A DNA stretch of 64,000 bases from Brenneria corticis (GCF_003115855.1 NZ_KZ819081.1:1-64000); one strand, 5' to 3'; counted from the stretch's first letter, positions 18,284-27,996 are shown. Notes: generated by a model from the letters alone, not told the origin. A program made the numbers and translations.

Positions 18284-18620
18284 TCACAGTCATATTGCCG
18301 CCTGGTGGGCCCTGGATGTTGCGCCGGCTGGGTATGCCGGTAATAAGTTGACATGAAATTGCGCTAACCACCCTCATTTTATCTATTCTTGCCTATAATT
18401 TATTTATCCCCGGTACAGGGGAGGCACGCTGACTTTTATTAACCAACCTCTGGGTATCTCGGCTCTTTTGTTGCACGACTTCTGAATCGGGCGTTCCGAT
18501 ACGCCTGAGGGGCTTGTCGATGCGCGTCGCCGGGATGGCACAGCAGTGATCAAAATACAAAATAGTTTCCAAACCTGAGCCTGGTATGAGAGCTATTTTG
18601 GTAACTTTATGAGGTTTATT
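18284..18620. other. Intergenic leader of the chemoreceptor gene
   Basis: This 337-bp stretch has no gene. Near its end is an inverted repeat CAAAATAG (18558-18565) / CTATTTTG (18593-18600), 20 bases before the next start, which could fold over the leader. A TATAAT-like box lies near 18394, but no -35 with correct spacing was seen. Confidence 0.4.
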
Positions 18621-20303
18621 ATGAGCTTTCTAAAGAATATCAGCATAAGGATTATGGTGCTAATTATTGTGGCGTTCCTGCTGCTGATCTGGGGCGCCTC
18701 ATCAGGCTACAGTCTTTATTCTCTTTATCAGGCGACTGATTTACTTAATAAAAATGAGACACAGCGGAAAACCTACTCCTATCTGGTGTATGGCAGCGAT
18801 CAATATTTCCGTGCGGTTACCCGCCTGGAACGGACGATGGACTATTTGCAGAATAATGACGCAGAAAATGCGCAAAAAACGCTGGATATGGCGCAATCAG
18901 CGATAACAAACAGCAAAGCGTCGTTGGCGAAATTTAAGGCCGCGGAACACGTCGGGGTGGATAACGCCACCCTGGAAAGTATTACCAATAACTGGTCGCG
19001 CTTAATAGCCGCGGCGATTGATCCGATGAATGGCGCGCTGCAACAGAATAATGTCGAGGCGTTTCGCCAGGTATTCCGCGACGTTTATCCGCCGATAAGT
19101 TTGGCATTCGGCGGTGATATTAAAAAATACACCGACCAAATTACCTCCGCGGAGTTTATTCCGCTGGTGAATGAGCACAATATTCATAATCGAAACGTAC
19201 TGATTGCCGCCATGATTATTGGTATCGCGGTACTGCTGTTTACCGAATATTATCTGCGAAATTATCTGGTTATTCCCATCGGCGTACTGAAGTCGCATCT
19301 GGCGCAGCTGACGGCGGGCCGCCTGGGATGCGATCTGGCGGAATTCGGCCGTAACTGTGCGGGGCGCCTGATTCCCGATATCAAACGGTTGCAGAAAAGC
19401 CTGCGCGATACGGTGACGGTCATCCGGCGCAGCGCCACGGCGATTGATGACGGCACCACACGGATCCGCAAGGGCAACGACGATCTCGCCAGCCGCACCG
19501 AGCAGCAGGCCGCCGCGTTGCAGCAAACGGCGGCCAGCATGGAGCAGATTAGCTCAACGGTGAAACAAACCGCGGAGAATGTCCATCAGGCGCGGGTGCT
19601 GGCACAGGAAGCCACGGACACGGCGAAAAAGGGCGGTGAAATCAGCACCAACGTGATGGCGACCATGGATGATATCAGCGCCAGTTCACGCAAGATTTCC
19701 GACATCACCACGGTGATTAACGCTATTGCCTTCCAGACCAATATCTTGGCGCTTAACGCGGCGGTCGAAGCCGCCCGGGCCGGTGAGCAGGGCCGGGGAT
19801 TCGCGGTGGTGGCCGGAGAAGTTCGTACCCTGGCGCAGCGCAGCGCGCAGGCGGCGAAAGAAATTGAAGCGCTGATCGACGAGTCGGTATCGCGGGTTTC
19901 CGCCGGCGCGGGGCAGGTCAGGCAGTCCGGCGAGGCGATGGGGGCGATTATCGCCGCTATCGATCATGTCAACGAGCTGATTAGTGAAATTGCCGCCGCA
20001 ACCGACGAACAGACCCACGGCATCAGTCAGATCAGCCAGGCAATTCATGAAATAGACGGCGTCACGCAGCAGAATGCCGCGTTGGTGCTGCAATCTGCGG
20101 AGGCCGCCTCCAAACTGGACCAGCAGACCAGCGAATTGTCAGCGGCGGTGGATGTTTTTCAACTGGAGAGCGGCGACGGCCTGTCGGACGTGGTGCCACA
20201 AGGCGCGTTGCACACGCCGCTGCAACGTCCGGTGATGGTAAAGGAAAATACGCCGCTGCTGAGCGCCGGCGGCCACGGCGATCGAGGCTGGGAAAAATTC
20301 TGA
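18621..20303 (+). CDS. Methyl-accepting chemotaxis protein
   Basis: Inner-membrane chemoreceptor of 560 residues. Layout: N-terminal membrane segment (about residues 8-30), a Tar-type four-helix periplasmic domain (about 35-190), a second membrane segment (RNVLIAAMIIGIAVLLF), HAMP linker and cytoplasmic signalling domain with the conserved hairpin tip AFQTNILALNAAVEAARAGEQGRGFAVVA. It ends in GWEKF, close to the NWETF tether for CheR/CheB seen in Tar and Tsr, so it is probably a high-abundance type receptor. The ATG at 18621 follows GAGG with good spacing. The ligand is unknown; there are no chemotaxis genes nearby. Confidence 0.92.
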   Translation: MSFLKNISIRIMVLIIVAFLLLIWGASSGYSLYSLYQATDLLNKNETQRKTYSYLVYGSDQYFRAVTRLERTMDYLQNNDAENAQKTLDMAQSAITNSKASLAKFKAAEHVGVDNATLESITNNWSRLIAAAIDPMNGALQQNNVEAFRQVFRDVYPPISLAFGGDIKKYTDQITSAEFIPLVNEHNIHNRNVLIAAMIIGIAVLLFTEYYLRNYLVIPIGVLKSHLAQLTAGRLGCDLAEFGRNCAGRLIPDIKRLQKSLRDTVTVIRRSATAIDDGTTRIRKGNDDLASRTEQQAAALQQTAASMEQISSTVKQTAENVHQARVLAQEATDTAKKGGEISTNVMATMDDISASSRKISDITTVINAIAFQTNILALNAAVEAARAGEQGRGFAVVAGEVRTLAQRSAQAAKEIEALIDESVSRVSAGAGQVRQSGEAMGAIIAAIDHVNELISEIAAATDEQTHGISQISQAIHEIDGVTQQNAALVLQSAEAASKLDQQTSELSAAVDVFQLESGDGLSDVVPQGALHTPLQRPVMVKENTPLLSAGGHGDRGWEKF

Positions 20304-20359
20304 TTTGACCGCTCGGCGCCGCGGCTTTTGTTTAGCATTTTATTGATTTTTAATGCCGG

Positions 20360-20390
20360 CCTTAATGCGCATGGTTAGTGCGCATTAAGG
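20360..20390. terminator. Hairpin between chemoreceptor gene and hycI
   Basis: A perfect 12-bp inverted repeat CCTTAATGCGCA / TGCGCATTAAGG with a 7-base loop lies between the converging chemoreceptor and hyc transcripts, 8 bp after the hycI stop. There is no long T-run; A-rich sequence on the left could give U residues in the minus transcript. Confidence 0.5.
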
Positions 20391-20397
20391 GAAATCT

Positions 20398-20892
20398 TCA
20401 CAATTTCTGAAAGCCGCCGTTTCCCTGCCAGTTCGCCAGCCGCTGATAAATCCGTTCCACCGCCCGTTCAACCTCCGCGCTGAGCGGAAAATAGAACGCC
20501 ACCAGCGCGGGTTGAATGCCGATAAAAATCACCTCGGGAATATCGTCTTTCAACTGGTCGATAAGGAAATTCAGCGGCAGATTATGGGTGTTCATCAGCA
20601 GATCTTCGGCGATGCGCGCCGGATCGACAATTCGTATTTCACCGGGCGCCAGCCCCATATCGCTGGCGTCCACCACCAGCAGGCGGCGGGGACGCAGCGC
20701 GCGCAGGGTATGGGCGGCATTTTCCGGAATGGCGCCGCCGTCGATCACCGACCAGCCGGCCACCGGGTTTTGCGTCATGCGCTCGGCCAGCCGCGGCCCG
20801 GCGCCGTCATCGCCCATCATGGTGTTGCCGACGGTCAGCACCATATTTTGGTTATCGACGCTGTTGTCATCAGCGCGTTTTGTTTCAGTCAT
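20398..20892 (-). CDS. hycI: HycI-like hydrogenase maturation protease
   Basis: Endopeptidase that trims the C-terminus of the hydrogenase large subunit after nickel insertion; 164 residues (E. coli HycI 156). The family opening VLTVGNTMMGDDGAGPRLAE and the metal-binding acidic residues (Asp in GDDG, VVDASDMG) are present. The ATG at 20892 overlaps the hycH stop by 8 bp; a TTG one codon earlier is possible. It is the last gene of the hyc operon. Its target here should be the DPCYSCTDR site in HycE. Confidence 0.9.
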   Translation of the reverse strand: MTETKRADDNSVDNQNMVLTVGNTMMGDDGAGPRLAERMTQNPVAGWSVIDGGAIPENAAHTLRALRPRRLLVVDASDMGLAPGEIRIVDPARIAEDLLMNTHNLPLNFLIDQLKDDIPEVIFIGIQPALVAFYFPLSAEVERAVERIYQRLANWQGNGGFQKL

Positions 20893-21289
20893 CAATGCGT
20901 TTCACCATTAAATAGAGCGCCGTTTCCCGTTCGATGGCGCGCAGATAGTCCAGCAGGGTTGCGGTCCAGGCGGAATAATCATCCTGTTCGGCGCACAATG
21001 CCCCGAAGGCGCGGCCCAGCAGCTGCGTGTGGCTGCTATCGATAACGATCTCGCCGAATTTCAGCAGCCCGGCCATTTTGCGTTGCGCTTCCCCCGCGGG
21101 CAACTGCCCGATCCAGCGCTGATAGTCCGCCTGCGGGCAGTTCAGCACCGGCTTCAGGCAGTCGATGACGCCAACGTGGTGGCCGATAGCCAATGAGTAA
21201 TACATCACCTGCTGCGCCTGCTCCGGCACTTTATCTTTGCTGTCGAGAAATTTCTGGTTCAGGGCGTAGAAAATCACCTGATTGCTCAT
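20885..21289 (-). CDS. hycH: HycH, formate hydrogenlyase maturation protein
   Basis: A small cytoplasmic protein of 134 residues (E. coli HycH 136), needed for maturation of the HycE large subunit; its biochemistry is not settled. It opens MSNQVIFYALNQKFL and has no cofactor motif. The start at 21289 overlaps the hycG stop by 4 bp (ATGA). The frame extends upstream to 21382, but that part lies inside hycG. Order hycG-hycH-hycI is as in E. coli. Confidence 0.88.
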   Translation of the reverse strand: MSNQVIFYALNQKFLDSKDKVPEQAQQVMYYSLAIGHHVGVIDCLKPVLNCPQADYQRWIGQLPAGEAQRKMAGLLKFGEIVIDSSHTQLLGRAFGALCAEQDDYSAWTATLLDYLRAIERETALYLMVKRIDD

Positions 21290-22077
21290 CGATAGCGTTC
21301 TCCGTTCAACAGCGCCAGATAGATCTGCTGGAGCTGCCCGACGATCTCCGTCAGACGCGGATCGTTTTGCTGTTGCAGCCACGCGGCGATGCGCCGATCC
21401 AGCCCGTCCAGCGGTTGGTTTTCCAGACGCGCCAGAAAAGCGTCGCTGATTTCCCGCCCCTGCCGGTAGCCCGCCATGCGCCGGGCCTCCCGTTCCAGCA
21501 GCACGCGCAGATCCAGCGGCACGTCCGGGTGGATCAGGGCGGCTTTTTCATCCGCCGTCTGCCGGTGTTCGCTGCCGTGCAGTTTCTGCTCCAGCAGGCC
21601 GAGCGCGACGGCGAAACCGTAAATGGTGGCGGCCGGGGTGGGCGGGCAGCCGGGAATGTATACGTCTATCGGCACGATGGCGTCGCTGCCGCCCCACACG
21701 CAGTACAGATCGTGGAAGATGCCGCCGCCGCAGCCGCAGGCGCCGTAGGAGATGCAGATTTTCGGGTCGGGCGCCGCTTCGTAGGCGCGTAGGGCCGGGA
21801 TTCGCGTGGCGCGGGTGACGGCGCCGGTAAACAATAAAATATCCGCATGGCGCGGCGAGGCCACCACCTTGATGCCGAAACGCTCGGCGTCGAACAGCGG
21901 CGCGACGGCGGCGAAAATCTCTATCTCGCAGCCGTTACAGCCGCCGCAGTCGATGCGGTAGACGTAGGCGGAGCGCTGAATGTCTTTTAACAGCGTTTTC
22001 TTGAGTTTTTGCGCCGGTTCATCCAACGCAATCGGCGTGGTCCGGTAGTGATCGACGCCGGCGGGCAGGGTGCTCAT
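21286..22077 (-). CDS. hycG: HycG, hydrogenase-3 small subunit
   Basis: Small electron-transfer subunit of the group-4 [NiFe] hydrogenase, related to complex I subunit NuoB; 263 residues. Proximal [4Fe-4S] ligands are visible in DCGGCNGCE, GACGCGG and PGCPP. The C-terminal ~100 residues (rich in Glu, Arg and Gln) are extra compared with NuoB and typical of HycG. It overlaps hycF upstream (ATGA) and hycH downstream. It should dock with HycE on the cytoplasmic side of the membrane arm. Confidence 0.92.
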   Translation of the reverse strand: MSTLPAGVDHYRTTPIALDEPAQKLKKTLLKDIQRSAYVYRIDCGGCNGCEIEIFAAVAPLFDAERFGIKVVASPRHADILLFTGAVTRATRIPALRAYEAAPDPKICISYGACGCGGGIFHDLYCVWGGSDAIVPIDVYIPGCPPTPAATIYGFAVALGLLEQKLHGSEHRQTADEKAALIHPDVPLDLRVLLEREARRMAGYRQGREISDAFLARLENQPLDGLDRRIAAWLQQQNDPRLTEIVGQLQQIYLALLNGERYR

Positions 22078-22658
22078 GATTTGCTCCCATTGACGGTAGC
22101 CGGTGATGAATCGGCCGAGGGGGAAATATGCTGGCTCAGCATCACGTTGTTTTCGTCGTCCAGGTTCTGGCGGCGTTTACACTGCGGACAGGTTTCAAAA
22201 CGGGAGCGCTGCGATTCGACCTCCGCGGCGGACTGCCCCGACTGCGCCAGCAGCGCCATAACGTACTCCACCTCTTTTTGCGGGGCGAAGGGGCGATGGC
22301 ACACGCGGCAGTCCAGCAGGCTAAAGGTGGCGCGCTGATAAAGGTCAGCTTTATTGCTCACCGCCATTTCAAACTCCTGCGACAGCACGATGGCGCGCGT
22401 CGGGCACACTTCCTCGCAGCGGCCGCAAAAAATGCAGCGCCCGAGAAACAGCTGCCAGGTGCGCGTGCCGCCGGCGACGTCGGTCTCCATGGTCAGCGCG
22501 TTGGCCGGGCAGGCGGTGGTGCAGGCGGCGCAGGCGATGCACTGGGCGGCGTCGTACTGCGGCTTGCCGCGAAATCCCGCGGCAACGTCCAGCGGTTGAA
22601 ACGGGTATTTCAGCGTACTGTTGCCGGTTTTCAGGATGGTTTTAAACAGGTTCAACAT
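22074..22658 (-). CDS. hycF: HycF, formate hydrogenlyase 2[4Fe-4S] subunit
   Basis: Ferredoxin-like subunit related to complex I NuoI, 194 residues (E. coli 180). Two cluster motifs are CIACAACTTACP and CIFCGRCEEVCP. After them come CRVC and CPQC pairs that could form a zinc or rubredoxin-like knuckle, a feature of HycF. It carries electrons between HycB/FdhF and HycG. It is 10 bp after hycE and overlaps hycG by 4 bp. Confidence 0.92.
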   Translation of the reverse strand: MLNLFKTILKTGNSTLKYPFQPLDVAAGFRGKPQYDAAQCIACAACTTACPANALTMETDVAGGTRTWQLFLGRCIFCGRCEEVCPTRAIVLSQEFEMAVSNKADLYQRATFSLLDCRVCHRPFAPQKEVEYVMALLAQSGQSAAEVESQRSRFETCPQCKRRQNLDDENNVMLSQHISPSADSSPATVNGSKS

Positions 22659-22668
22659 GGTTCATCCC

Positions 22669-24405
22669 CTACTTGAGCGGCGAATGGGTGCGTTCCAGAC
22701 CGTAACGCTCCATTTCTTTATAAGGCACGGTGGTGATTTTCCGTTTGCGCACGTCGATCAGCGTCACCCGGTCGGTACAGGAGTAGCAGGGATCCAGGCT
22801 GCCGATAATCAGCGGCGCGTCGGAAACCGTGTTGCCGCGCAGCATATAGCGCAGCACCGGCCAGTTGGCGTAGGTGGCGGCCCGGCAGCGCCAGCGGAAC
22901 AGCTTCTGGTTGTCGCCGGTCATGCTCCAGTGGATGTCGTCGCCGCGCGGCGCCTCGGCGAAACCGAGCGCGAACTTGCCCGGCTGATAAGGGATATGCT
23001 CATTGAGCAGCGGCCCGGTCGGCAGATTGTCCAGACCGTATTCGATCATCGCCAGCGAGGTGAATACCTCACGCACCCGCACCAGTATGCGCGAATAGAC
23101 ATCCCCGGCGTCCAGGTGCTGCAGCTCCATCGGCAGATCGAGATAGCCGGCGAACGGGTGGTCGGTGCGCGCATCCCGCTGGAAGCCGCTGGCGCGGATC
23201 ATCGGGCCGACCGGGCTGTAATCGCGGGCGATCTTTTTATCCAGGATCCCCACGCCCTGGGTGCGCTGCATCATATTGGGGGTGTTGAGCAGCATATCGC
23301 TAAGCTGGGTGATTTCGCCGCGCATCTCCCGAATCAGCCGGATGGTTTTCAGCCGGTCGTCTTTCAGAATATCGCGGCGGATGCCGCCGATCAGATTCAG
23401 CCCGTAGGTTTTACGCGCGCCGGTCAGCATTTCGGCGATGGTCATCGACTTTTCACGGATGCGGAAGAACTGCATAAACCCGGTATCAAAGCCGACGAAG
23501 TGGCTGGCCAGCCCGATATTCAGCAGATGGCTGTGCAGCCGTTCCACCTCCAGCAATATGCTGCGGATGCCGTGCGCGCGCGGCGGCACCACCACGCCCA
23601 GCGCGTTTTCCACCGAGCTGGTATAGGCTACGCTGTGGGTAAAGCCGCAGATGCCGCATACCCGGTCCGACAGGAAAGTGACTTCGTTATAGCCCATGCG
23701 CGTTTCCGCCAGCTTTTCCATGCCGCGGTGCACGTAGAACAGACGGTAATCCGCATCGACGATGCGTTCTCCGTCGACGAACAGGCGGAAGTGGCCCGGC
23801 TCGTCCGAGGTAATATGCAGCGGCCCGATGGGAACGATGCGTGTTTCGCCGTCGGCGTCATTGACGAACGAGTAGGACTCCTCGTCGCGGGTGGGGGCGG
23901 GGCGCTGGCGGTAATCCATGGCGTCCTTGCGCAGCGGATAGAGATCGTCCGGCCAGTCGTCCGGCAGCACCAGACGGCGCTCGTCGGGCAGCCCGACCGG
24001 GATCAGGCCGTACATGTCGCGCACTTCTCGCTCCCCCCAGACGGCGGCGGGCACGCGGGGCGTGACGGAGGGGAACTCCGGATTAACCGGGTCGACCAGC
24101 GCTTTCACCGTGACCCAGCACTTCTCGCCCGTTTCCATCGACAGCACGTAGTACAGGGCGAAACGGCCATTCAGCGAACGCTCATCGTTGCCAAACAGCA
24201 CCGACAGCCAGCCGCCCTGTTGGTAGTAAAGGAATTCCACCACCTCGGGCAGGGCGTCCAGCTTAACGGTCAGCGTTAGCTGCTCCGGCGTTTGCCACGC
24301 CTCTTCCAGCACGGCGGCCGGGAACCGCTGGCGGACCTGGGCGGCATAGCTAATGCCGCGTTTGCCGAACAACGCGTAGGGACTGGCGACAGAGATTTCA
24401 TTCAT
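22669..24405 (-). CDS. hycE: HycE, hydrogenase-3 large subunit
   Basis: Catalytic [NiFe] subunit, 578 residues (E. coli 569). The N-terminal ~170 residues resemble NuoC and the rest NuoD. Nickel ligands are C250/C253 (RVCGICGFTH) and C540/C543 (DPCYSCTDR). A 32-residue tail after Arg546 is the peptide removed by HycI, the same length as in E. coli. The ATG at 24405 follows AGGAGA; the frame extends to 24489 without a better start. It lies in the hyc operon after hycD, with a 116-bp gap that is the largest in the operon. Confidence 0.94.
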   Translation of the reverse strand: MNEISVASPYALFGKRGISYAAQVRQRFPAAVLEEAWQTPEQLTLTVKLDALPEVVEFLYYQQGGWLSVLFGNDERSLNGRFALYYVLSMETGEKCWVTVKALVDPVNPEFPSVTPRVPAAVWGEREVRDMYGLIPVGLPDERRLVLPDDWPDDLYPLRKDAMDYRQRPAPTRDEESYSFVNDADGETRIVPIGPLHITSDEPGHFRLFVDGERIVDADYRLFYVHRGMEKLAETRMGYNEVTFLSDRVCGICGFTHSVAYTSSVENALGVVVPPRAHGIRSILLEVERLHSHLLNIGLASHFVGFDTGFMQFFRIREKSMTIAEMLTGARKTYGLNLIGGIRRDILKDDRLKTIRLIREMRGEITQLSDMLLNTPNMMQRTQGVGILDKKIARDYSPVGPMIRASGFQRDARTDHPFAGYLDLPMELQHLDAGDVYSRILVRVREVFTSLAMIEYGLDNLPTGPLLNEHIPYQPGKFALGFAEAPRGDDIHWSMTGDNQKLFRWRCRAATYANWPVLRYMLRGNTVSDAPLIIGSLDPCYSCTDRVTLIDVRKRKITTVPYKEMERYGLERTHSPLK

Positions 24406-24521
24406 TAGGGCACGTCTCCTGACGGAAAGAGGGGAACGAGAGCGCGCCGGCCGTTGCCGGGGCGTTGCGCTGCGGGCGGGGGGTGGCAAGGGAACTCTTT
24501 TTCATGGTGCGGGGCGATTCC

Positions 24522-25475
24522 TTATAGACCGATAAGATAAAACAGCCATGCCAGTACCGCGGCGGCAAAGCCCAGCCAGGTCACGCGCCCGATCAGCAGA
24601 AAACGTCCGCGGGCGAGACTGTTCTCAATCAGGGAGGCGATGAAAAACAGCGCCGCCAGCTTGATGACGAAGGAGAGCGCGCCCGTCGCCAGCGCCGCCA
24701 GCGTAAAGGTTTGCGCCTTGCCGAACGGGATGAAGACGGACAAGAACAGCGCGGCGACCACCACCTGCTTCAGGCTGACGCCCCATTTCACCAGCGCCAG
24801 CCCGGCGCCGGCGTACTCCGTCAGCGGCCCTTCCTGCAGCTCCTGTTCGGCTTCCGCCACGTCAAACGGCACTTTTCCCATCTCCACAAAGGCGGCGAAG
24901 GCGCAGGCCAGCAGCGCGATAAAGGTGGCCGCGGGCGATACCCACGAGCCGGCCAGCGTGCTGGAGATGGCGCCGATATTGGTGGAGCCGGCAATCAGCG
25001 CCGCCACCAGCAGCGCCAGGATCAGAATGGGCTCCACCAGCACCCCGAGCGTCATCTCGCGGCTGGCGCCGATGCCGGCGAAGGTGCTGCCGGTATCCAG
25101 CCCGGACAGACAAAAGAAAAAACGCAGCAGGGCGAACAGATAGAGCAGGGCGATAACATCGCCGCCGGCGCCAAAGGGCGATGCCCAGGTGACGGCCGGC
25201 AGCGTCATGGCGATCAGCAGCAGGGTGCCGATCAGCACATAGGGCATCAGACGGAAAACGCCGCTCGCGTGCAGCGGCGCCACATCCTGACGTTTCAGCA
25301 GCTTGAACAGGTCGCGGTAGTCCTGGAGCAGGCCGGGGCCCTGGCGTGAGTGCATTTTTGCGCGGATCACCCGCGACATGCCGGACATCAGCGGAGCAAT
25401 CGCCAGCATCAGCACCGCCTGCACAAAGCCGAAAGCCATCATTGTTGGCACGGTTGCCGTTTCAGCGATCATCAT
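24522..25475 (-). CDS. hycD: HycD, formate hydrogenlyase membrane subunit
   Basis: Integral membrane subunit related to complex I NuoH, 317 residues (E. coli HycD 307), with about eight hydrophobic segments. The conserved loop RAKMHSRQGPGLLQDYRDLFKLL and the acidic segment EMGKVPFDVAEAEQELQEGPLTEY match the family. It anchors the hydrogenase soluble arm to the membrane. Its start overlaps the hycC stop by 14 bp; either of two adjacent ATG codons may be used. Confidence 0.93.
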   Translation of the reverse strand: MMIAETATVPTMMAFGFVQAVLMLAIAPLMSGMSRVIRAKMHSRQGPGLLQDYRDLFKLLKRQDVAPLHASGVFRLMPYVLIGTLLLIAMTLPAVTWASPFGAGGDVIALLYLFALLRFFFCLSGLDTGSTFAGIGASREMTLGVLVEPILILALLVAALIAGSTNIGAISSTLAGSWVSPAATFIALLACAFAAFVEMGKVPFDVAEAEQELQEGPLTEYAGAGLALVKWGVSLKQVVVAALFLSVFIPFGKAQTFTLAALATGALSFVIKLAALFFIASLIENSLARGRFLLIGRVTWLGFAAAVLAWLFYLIGL

Positions 25476-27330
25476 GTTCTCCCGCAGCGGTGGAAGGGTT
25501 TTTCCCGCCTGACGTCGTCGCGTTCCACCGGCCCCACCGCAGGGTGCGCAGGCGGTAGAACGGGGCGAACATCAGGCGCAGGGGTTGGGTAAAGCCGGCG
25601 GCGGAAACCGCCATATCGTTCTCATAGGCGTAGCCGCAGGCCCAGGGGGCGCCGCGCCGGCGGAAGCTCAGGCGCGCGCCTTTGGCGCCGATATAAATCA
25701 GCAGCGGCAGCAGCGGCAGGGCCAGCAGCAGGATAAAGATCAACGGCATGGACAGCGACGTCTGGTCGGGGGAGCCGGGGAACAGCAGGCTCCCCTGGGC
25801 GACGGCGAGCGCGTCGGCGCCGCTCAGGCTGGCGGCCACGCGCAGGATCGCCGGCGCCACCGCGCCGGCGCCGACGCCCAGCAGCAGACAGCCCAGCGCC
25901 AGCAGCAGCGTGGCGGCCCGCATCGGCCAGGGAACTTCGCGGGCCTCGGCGGCGGCCGCGCTGCGGGGCGCCGCGGAAAAGGTAATGGCGTAGAGTTTGA
26001 CGCAGCACATCGCCGCCAGCGCCCCCACTATCGCCAGCACCACGATGATGAACGGCCCCAGCAGACGCAGCGGCAGACTATCGACCTGGCTGAGAATAAA
26101 CAGCGACTGGTAGGTAAACCACTCGCTGACGAAGCCGTTCAGCGGCGGCAGGGCGGAAATCGCCATACAGCCGATAAGAAAGGTCACGGCGGTATAAGGC
26201 ATCAGCCGCGCCAGCCCGCCCATCCTCTCCATATCTTTGCTATGCAGGCGATAGATGACCGAGCCCGCGCCGAGAAACAGCAGCCCCTTGAACAGCGTGT
26301 GGTTAAGCATATGATACAGCCCGCCCAGCAGGCCAAGCGCCGCCAGCAACGGGTGGTGGCCGGCCATCCCCGCCATGCCCGCGCCGATGCCCATCAGCAT
26401 GATGCCGACGTTTTCCACCGTGTGGTAAGCCAATACGCGCTTGATATCGTGTTCCGCCAGCCCATAGAGGCCGCCGAATATCGCCGACGCGGCGCCGCAG
26501 AGCATCACCATGCCTCCCCACCAGATATCGGTCGCGCCGAGCAGGTCGATGCCGACCTTGATGATGCCGAAAAGACCGATTTTCACCATTACGGCGGCGA
26601 TCAGCGCCGACGCGTGGGACGGCGCGGCGGGCAGGCCCTGGGGGAGCCCGCCGTGCAGCGGCACCACGCCGGCCGTCGCGCCAAATCCCACAAAGGCCAG
26701 CACAAACACCGCGGACGCCTGCGAAGCGGGCAGGGAAACCTGCCGCCAGTCGGCGAAGTCAAGACTGTGGCTGGCGCGGTACAACAGCAGGAACGCCAGG
26801 ATAATCAGCACGGTGCCGCCGTGGGCGATGAATAAATAGCGCCTTCCCGCGCCGGCGGCCCGGGCGGACGCCATCAGCGCGCCGGCGCACAGCGTCATCA
26901 CTTCGAACAGAATAATAAAGTAAGCGGCGTTATCCACGCACACCAGCGCCGTCATGGCGGCGGCCAGCAGGTTGACAAAGAACCCGATGGCGCCGGCGCG
27001 TCCGCGGTGTTCCCGCAGATAGGCCAGCGAATAGAGCGCGATAACCGCCATCAGCAGCGAGATAAGCAGCATCATAAAGGCGGCCAGCGCGTCCAGACGC
27101 AGGGTGAGCGGCGCGAATGCGGCGACCGGCGTTTCAATGCCGGCGGTTAACGCCGCCCCGGCGCGCAATAGCGGCAGCGCCGCGGCGATGCCGCACAGCG
27201 CGCCGAGCGCCGTAAGCAGCGCATTCAGCCCGATCGCCAGCGATTCGCGACGCGCCAGGCACAGCGACAGCAGCGCGCCGGCCAGATAAAACGCCAGCGC
27301 CCACGCCAACCAGTGCAGTGAACTTATCAT
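25462..27330 (-). CDS. hycC: HycC, formate hydrogenlyase large membrane subunit
   Basis: Multi-spanning membrane subunit of 622 residues, related to the antiporter-like complex I subunits NuoL/NuoN (E. coli HycC 608). The proton-channel-type motif HGGLPQGLPAAPSHASALIAAVMVK and AYHTVENVGIMLMG are present. It overlaps hycB by 4 bp (ATGA) and hycD by 14 bp. Only one such antiporter-like subunit is encoded, so this is hydrogenase-3 type rather than hydrogenase-4 (Hyf) type. Confidence 0.93.
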   Translation of the reverse strand: MISSLHWLAWALAFYLAGALLSLCLARRESLAIGLNALLTALGALCGIAAALPLLRAGAALTAGIETPVAAFAPLTLRLDALAAFMMLLISLLMAVIALYSLAYLREHRGRAGAIGFFVNLLAAAMTALVCVDNAAYFIILFEVMTLCAGALMASARAAGAGRRYLFIAHGGTVLIILAFLLLYRASHSLDFADWRQVSLPASQASAVFVLAFVGFGATAGVVPLHGGLPQGLPAAPSHASALIAAVMVKIGLFGIIKVGIDLLGATDIWWGGMVMLCGAASAIFGGLYGLAEHDIKRVLAYHTVENVGIMLMGIGAGMAGMAGHHPLLAALGLLGGLYHMLNHTLFKGLLFLGAGSVIYRLHSKDMERMGGLARLMPYTAVTFLIGCMAISALPPLNGFVSEWFTYQSLFILSQVDSLPLRLLGPFIIVVLAIVGALAAMCCVKLYAITFSAAPRSAAAAEAREVPWPMRAATLLLALGCLLLGVGAGAVAPAILRVAASLSGADALAVAQGSLLFPGSPDQTSLSMPLIFILLLALPLLPLLIYIGAKGARLSFRRRGAPWACGYAYENDMAVSAAGFTQPLRLMFAPFYRLRTLRWGRWNATTSGGKNPSTAAGEHDDR

Positions 27331-27953
27331 AGTTTATTCTCCCGATCGGTCTCGGCGGGCGGGAAAGGGACGTTGCCGGCGGGCCACTCCATTGCCTGCC
27401 GGCGTTTTGCGGCGGTTGCCTGTTCGATTTGGCGATCGTCGATGACCAGCAAGGCATTGGTCGGGCAAACGCGCACGCATTCCGGTCCCTGCGCCTGAAA
27501 GGCGCACAGATCGCATTTCACCGCGACGCTGCGTATGCCGGCATTCCAGGCCAGCAGGGGATTGACGGAGGACGCGCTGTCCGGCGCGTCGGACAGCATG
27601 GACAGCGGAATCGACTGGCTAAAGGTTTGCGGAATGGCGAGCGGTTTACTGCCTGACGGGGTAATCGCGCCGAAAGGACAGGCGATGGCGCACAGTTTGC
27701 AACCGATACAGGTGCTTTCGTCTAATACCACCGCCTGGTTCTGATGCGTAATGGCATTAACCGGACAGACTCTGGCGCAGGGCGCGTCTTCGCAATGACG
27801 GCATAATACCGGCGCGGTGCCGGCGAGGTCGCGCTCAACCGTCAGCCGCGGATGCGTCTGCAATCCCTGGCGACGGTGTACCTGCGTACAGGCGGCCATG
27901 CAGGTGTTGCAGCCGATGCAGCGTTTAGGCTCCGCAATGACGAAGCGGTTCAT
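27327..27953 (-). CDS. hycB: HycB, formate hydrogenlyase ferredoxin subunit
   Basis: Electron-transfer subunit linking FdhF to the hydrogenase, 208 residues, with four [4Fe-4S] motifs: CIGCNTCMAAC, CRHCEDAPCARVCP, CIGCKLCAIACP and CDLCAFQAQGPECVRVCP. It starts MNRFVIAE like E. coli HycB; the ATG at 27953 has GGAGGG at 7 bases, and 27959 is the alternative. It is the first gene of the operon, behind a sigma-54 promoter. E. coli has the anti-activator gene hycA before hycB; none is present here. Confidence 0.92.
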   Translation of the reverse strand: MNRFVIAEPKRCIGCNTCMAACTQVHRRQGLQTHPRLTVERDLAGTAPVLCRHCEDAPCARVCPVNAITHQNQAVVLDESTCIGCKLCAIACPFGAITPSGSKPLAIPQTFSQSIPLSMLSDAPDSASSVNPLLAWNAGIRSVAVKCDLCAFQAQGPECVRVCPTNALLVIDDRQIEQATAAKRRQAMEWPAGNVPFPPAETDRENKL

Positions 27954-27996
27954 AGCCATACCCTCCGGGGGTTGTGTTAAGGTTTGCCGCGTTTAA

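Noticed and set aside
20512..21045. 177-codon plus-strand frame opposite hycI/hycH
   Set aside because: It overlaps two well-supported maturation genes in antisense.
22621..24279. 552-codon plus-strand frame opposite hycE
   Set aside because: hycE is certain from motifs; the antisense frame is only a GC-driven shadow.
20398..27953. Hydrogenase-4 (Hyf) type operon
   Set aside because: Only one antiporter-like membrane subunit is encoded; hyfB, D, E and F type extra subunits are absent, so the operon is hydrogenase-3 type.
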